From positions 56,033-120,032 of the forward strand of contig JTDE01001014.1 in the NCBI GenBank assembly GCA_014338405.1: a DNA stretch of 64,000 nt, written 5' to 3'. Of this stretch, positions 54,801-60,800 are shown in pieces. The notes beneath the pieces were generated by a model, which saw only the letters and a program-made list of their open reading frames with translations, was not told the origin of the DNA and made no database searches. The position numbers were made by a program, and so were the translations under genes. The DNA comes from Paragonimus skrjabini miyazakii. Lineage: Eukaryota; Platyhelminthes; Trematoda; Plagiorchiida; Troglotrematidae. Every line of letters begins with the position of its first letter. Within the stretch, counting starts at the first letter, position 1.

Positions 54801-57800
54801 TTCATCTGACTCTGTTGGCAAACAATATCTACCGAGAATCACAATTTATTTGATCTGTTTTCAGGTTCTCCGAGCTCTGGGCGTTTTGGGTGCGTTGGAT
54901 CCGTTTAAATTCAAACTCTATACCGGTCAGGTTGATACGTTTGCTGATACAGGCATCGCTGTTAGCCTGCATGAGGCAGACGAAAGAAGAGATAGTAAGC
55001 TTTGCAAATCTTTTGGGCGCATGAAATTTTCTTTGATCTGCTTATTTATTATTAATCCTTCTTCTTCCAATCATCTCGCCGATCACATATATTCTTCATT
55101 GACTGCGTTTGTTTGCAATTCTTCCGACCTATCAAGTCGTTCACCTTGATTCTTATAAGGTTTGTAATGTGCGATTCCTTTCATTTGATACCCCATTGTC
55201 TGATGATAGTTTTATTTATACCTGTTCTAGATATAACTGAGTACACCTCTGATAGAATACTTGTTCCTCATATACGTATGCTCGTTTATTTTTCTCTACA
55301 CCTATTTCGTTTTTGGCTGTTGGAAAAGAACATGTCTGGCTTATACATCGTACACATGCCGTCTACCACTCGACGATGTTTGATCATACATGTCAAGTGT
55401 TTCCGGGTTTCTGTAACAAATGAATTTTGAATACTTGGACATGTCATCTGTTTGCATGCCACTCGGCTTACCTGTAAACCTGCGTGCAACTGTATTCATA
55501 CCGTGTTTTTCGACAGCTTTGCATTTTTTCGGAAAATGGTATGTACTTAGAGGCATGTACGCATACTGCAAGTTTGCGCGTTGGCACGGAAGACAGCCTT
55601 ATCTGAGGATGTTGGATATCCAAATCAGTGTTTGACAATCGCGCATGCTTGGGGCGTGTGAATGTGTGTCCATCCTTCAGTACGTTCCAAATGTCTTCTG
55701 CGTTTTTGAAAAAAAATCTGGATTTGGGGCATGAAATGATTGCCTTAAGCATTCACACTGTGGCCCCGTCTTCACCGACACCGACATACACGCCCAGCTT
55801 ATGAGAACGTACATGTATGCTTTGCCTCAAGTAGATGTTTTATTTTCTGAAAACGCAAATCGCCATCGGGCCACATTGTGTCTTATACCGATGTGTAAGC
55901 CAAATACAGAATTGACAATGGAAGAATGTGCGATTGACCAATGTTTACGGTTGTTTTGGTAGACGTTCGTTTAATGGAGCAAATTGCTTGTTTTTATTTA
56001 GTCTACATTGATTCCCCTTTCTCTAGTGGACATAACGCAATCCGAATTGGTAGTCAACTTGTCTTGGGAAAACCGAAGCGTATTTTTCTCCGTGTGTGCT
56101 CTCTCTGCACTCATTCACATGCTACGCGACCCGGCTCTGCGTAGTCAGTATGCGAATATCGTTCGAACGATTGTCTACATACTAGATCAACTAGGACCAC
56201 GATCCGTGTATTATCTACGCCAGCTGATGCCTGACTACTTCAAATGTTTGCAGAACGCACGAGATGTGAGGGTAAGTTCGGATAGTGAATAAACAATCTA
56301 AATCTTCCACAAACCGACCACCTCCTCCTTTGAGACCAACCGTATCATTGCAGTTGTGACTTGATTTTTCAAACGGTTGTTTTCTCCGGAGACTCCACTA
56401 GTCTTGCACTTTTTATGCAGCGGCGGAAGGTTCTTGTGTCAACCGTCACGAATTGACTGCGGAAATAATCTTCACAATATATCAAACCATTTTGACTATA
56501 TACTGAGTATGCTACGTAAACCTTTATAGATCCCCAGTGGAATAGCTCAAGGTGTGAAGTGAACAAACGATGACTTGACAAAGGGCCACTGAAAGAGCTT
56601 CCGGTAGGTTAAACTCTGTAAGTCTAGTTCGTCTTCCGGATCAGGACTTACGCGACTCACAGCGTCTGTGGCTGGCATACGTTGGGGGGGTATACAGTGG
56701 TTAAGTCAGTTCAGTGACACAAATGTTGTTTGTCTGAACTGTCTGTGAAGCAGCCATAATGAACGCACCGGGGTAGGGAAAGCCGCAAGTAAGCTAGCTG
56801 CCTCACAGACATCGCCTTCTCTCACTTGTAACCCGCTTGCACATCTGCAGATTATTTGAACTTACTCATAGAATGTTTATTTATTAGGCCACATTTTGTT
56901 TTCATTTTTGTGTTTAAACTGACTTATTTTTAAAAATTCTTTTCTTCATAGTTCTATGGCAATTCAACATCAGTACCAACCACTGATGTTGATGCCGGTG
57001 TATGGGATTACTTCGTAGAGTTCGTATTTGTGGGTTGTCAATTTAGCGCAATCTAGGTTGATTAAGGTTGACAAGTTTGTTTATCTTTTTCTCGTGTAAT
57101 ACAGACTTGGCATACTAGTACTTTTCACCAGTCTGTAGTTTTCGGAGTTGTTACATATTTATTCACCTTTCCGTTTTTCTTTTTTAACCATCCGAATCGT
57201 TTGTTGTTGAATGTTTTCTGCATCAATTCACATCGAAACATATCACTTGGGTTGTTCGAATGAGTGGTTTTCTGGTTCCACTGTTTGTGAGTCACGGTCA
57301 GACAATCGTGATCGATCCGAACCGGTTAGGAGTCAATCTTTAGAATTTAGATCATTGTGTACAGATGTCGGCCAAAAAGTCGCATCACCAGCCGTTCGTT
57401 CTTTTTTCTGATGAATTATAGAAGTCATTTTGCCGTTTGCTTTAAAACACAGTGAGGTATTATCTCCCTTATTCTCCGTTGTTCCAAATTTTATAAATTC
57501 TAGGAGAAGTACCTGTTAACGTTACACCATCAGTACATTATATGATCATTCTACGAAAATGAGAACAATTTCAGGTCTCAATGCAAATGCGTTCTAATGA
57601 TAACAGCTCGTGTACTTAATTTGCACGCTCAAGTGTGAATTTATTTATCACCAACATAGTCGTTCTCTATGATTTATCATTTGGATGCTGTTGTTTTAGC
57701 ATCCGACTTGAGTGTGATCGTTCCAAGCCAATGATACTGTTCGGTGAAGAGCAGTTCCGCGTTTTCCGATTGTTTGAATCCACTGTTTTCCGTAGAGTCC

Positions 57801-60800
57801 ACTCGTTACGTTCTTCACCCATATCGGGTTGCTGAACATTAGGTATCACAGTGCCTACCACGCCAGACTTCGAATCACACTACAGCCTGGTTGAACCCAT
57901 TTCACGTTGACTATTCTTACTGTTCAGCGTTGTCAGTCTGCCAATAAACAACTCAGATACGGCCCGGTTTTTCGCATCTTATGATGCAAAACTAAGAACC
58001 TATCCGCGGTTTAATCGGTTTTTCACGTTTATTAACAAGTAAGTTTACTTTCAGCGATAGACCAGAGTTTGCATTCTCTTGGACCATCCCTTCTTTTTTT
58101 GTTACCACCGCACTTCATTTGAAACGATCGAGGATTAACCAGTAGTCATTACCTATCGTTTCCGGTTTCTACTATCTCCCACTATGAATTCGTATGGTAT
58201 AATCAAAACTGTCATCTCAAGTTTTCCTCACCCCACAATTATATTTCGATTTTCTCGTCGCTCATGACAACTTGGATGGTTTTTGCTTTACTTCCTGAAT
58301 TTAGAGAAAATTTATCTAGTTCCTTAGATAATTTTCTTGCCGCTCTTCGTTGGGTAGTATATCTCACGGTTATCTGCGTTTATCGATAGCATGATGTGTT
58401 GGGTGAAGGTTTTACATTCATCGAGGTGTTCTTTTTTACTTGGTCTTGATCGGAATGAAATTAGTGACAGAGACGGCAACAATGACGACTTTACAGATTC
58501 GGAATGTAGACATGAATGAATATCCCCAATGATTCTGTATGATAACTTTTTTCGCGCTGTTTTAATATATCGAACAGCCAGGAAAGCTGATTTTTCTGAA
58601 AACACCTACTTTCCTCCTTGTAACCACTTATTCTCATATATTTACTGTCTGACATTTGTTCGGTCCAACGGATGTTTATCTTACTGTTTGCTCAGATAAA
58701 CACCTAAAGAATGCAGTTTTTTATGCTCCACATTTGTCATGCAACATCACATATGGTTTACTGTTCCCTATTTGTGGAATTTTAAATTTGTGGTGATTCC
58801 ATTTCATAGCTCCAAGAACTTCTTATACGTCAACTGGGCTCCATCATGTCTGTTGTACGGCTGCACACAAAAGAATTCGCCTCGCAAGTGGTTGATGTCC
58901 TGTTGTCACACTGGTGGGTGGATCCTAACGTCCAGAATGCCTGTATACAACTTTTAAGTCCGATGGCTTCTGTACTGGGGGCGGAATTTCGCACGCATTT
59001 GACGCGGCTCGTCCCTGTGATTTTGCGCACTCTACATCACGAGTCCAATGAAGTTAACCTCATGGCGGTAAGCTTCCACGTTCTACGTCTGAGGTTCTCT
59101 TTTTTTTCTGTAGTTTTGATATAGAATATTACTGGGCTAACTGGTTTCCAAGTCACCTAACCCCGTAAATGTTGGTGCAATATGTGATGCGGAATCGTAC
59201 ATTTCGAATTAGGTTTGCTGTGTCGCCAGGAGTTAGAGACAGTTGTTCTAATTATTATAAAACCAGCTATAAGCTTCAATAGAAATAGTAGTACAAGATC
59301 ATTCATTGTGACCAAATCCAGTTTGAATTCAGTTCACAGCCGTAAACTACACCTGAATAGTGTGCATGCTGAAATCTTAGTGGGTTCTGCGAAGGAAGAC
59401 TGCTTTGGAACTAGGTTATTTAATGGTGGGCCAACAGATTTTCGGTGCGCTGTTTGAACCTTCTCACGTGCTTTACCGAAAAAACCTTCGCCTCATCACA
59501 TGTGGCCCAGTGGCACAGATGACGTTCGACTGAAATCGTACCATAATGACGTCACCGGGGAGTGTAAAAATCTTGTGTTCCTTGCTGACTACAGCTTGGA
59601 AATGCCATCCACCATGTGACCTTTCGCATCACTGATTAGAAAGTCTCGCGTATCACAGTATACAACGGTTGGTAATTTGCCTGCATTCTTAAGATGGTTG
59701 ACTCTTTGTAATACTTGTTGCTCATCCTCAAAGCGACACTCCATAACCGGTCTCGTTCTTGTTTGCGCATATCAGGTAGAGATAGTCCTAATGTGGGATC
59801 GAACCGGCTACTTTTCGCGTTACTTGTCAATGCTCTTATTCTCCTGACCACCAATTCTATGAGCATCGCTTGTGACGGGGCAATTTGTGTGTACTTGAGT
59901 AGATTTAATGTTTCTTATTTTGGATGTTTTGTAAGTCACTTGGTTTACTACCGTTGGCACCAATTACAGTTCAAGCCATAGCACCTACATGTATGCCTAA
60001 AGTTTGGAAGTGCGCGTGTATGTTGTTTTGTTCGTATGCATATGTTCAGCGTCAACTAATTATAGCTGTGGGATTGTTTAATAAACAGTTTTCAGTTTGC
60101 TCATGCACTGACAAGAGGAACACACTTGGATGTGCTGATCTACATTCGTGCAGTCTCTGATTTATCGACTTATCCATCACTAGCGTTAATCTAATATGGT
60201 GTACTGCGCGTGCTGTTAGCAGCATACGTTCTTCTGAACTCAACCGGTGTCTGTTGGATTTGAAAAATTGAAATAGACCTGATTACTGCAGTGTTCAAAA
60301 CTGTAAGCATCATTGCAGAGATTCAGCAATGTATATTTCGGATGTTCGTGTACACTGGTCTGGAGTGAGGATGCAATCGACAAAATTATGCGACCATTGT
60401 ATCGTTTTTTCAATTTGATAAGTCTACAGAAAACCTTTATTTCTGTGAACGTAAAATAAGGTGCAAACGTACCTTTCTTCGAATGTTATAAGGTCATTAG
60501 TATTATTATTTCCAAACGGATGCGCTTACCCGGGGTCAGCTGATCACGTATTTATCAAGTTCTTTGAGAGCGGAATCTGTGTCATTACTTTTCCAGTGAT
60601 CTAGGCTTAAATTGGTTGCTATATCTAACTTGTACGTAGTGTTGCTGGTACAGTTTTTGTCTGGCTTGGGCATGCTGTTTCTATCGCCGATTTGAGTGCA
60701 GCCGAAACTCGCATTTCTTGTAATTGTGTCACTTCTTTACTGTCATATGACTGAATTCTGTATGACGCGCTTAATTCTGCATTTGTTCCACCCATGTCCT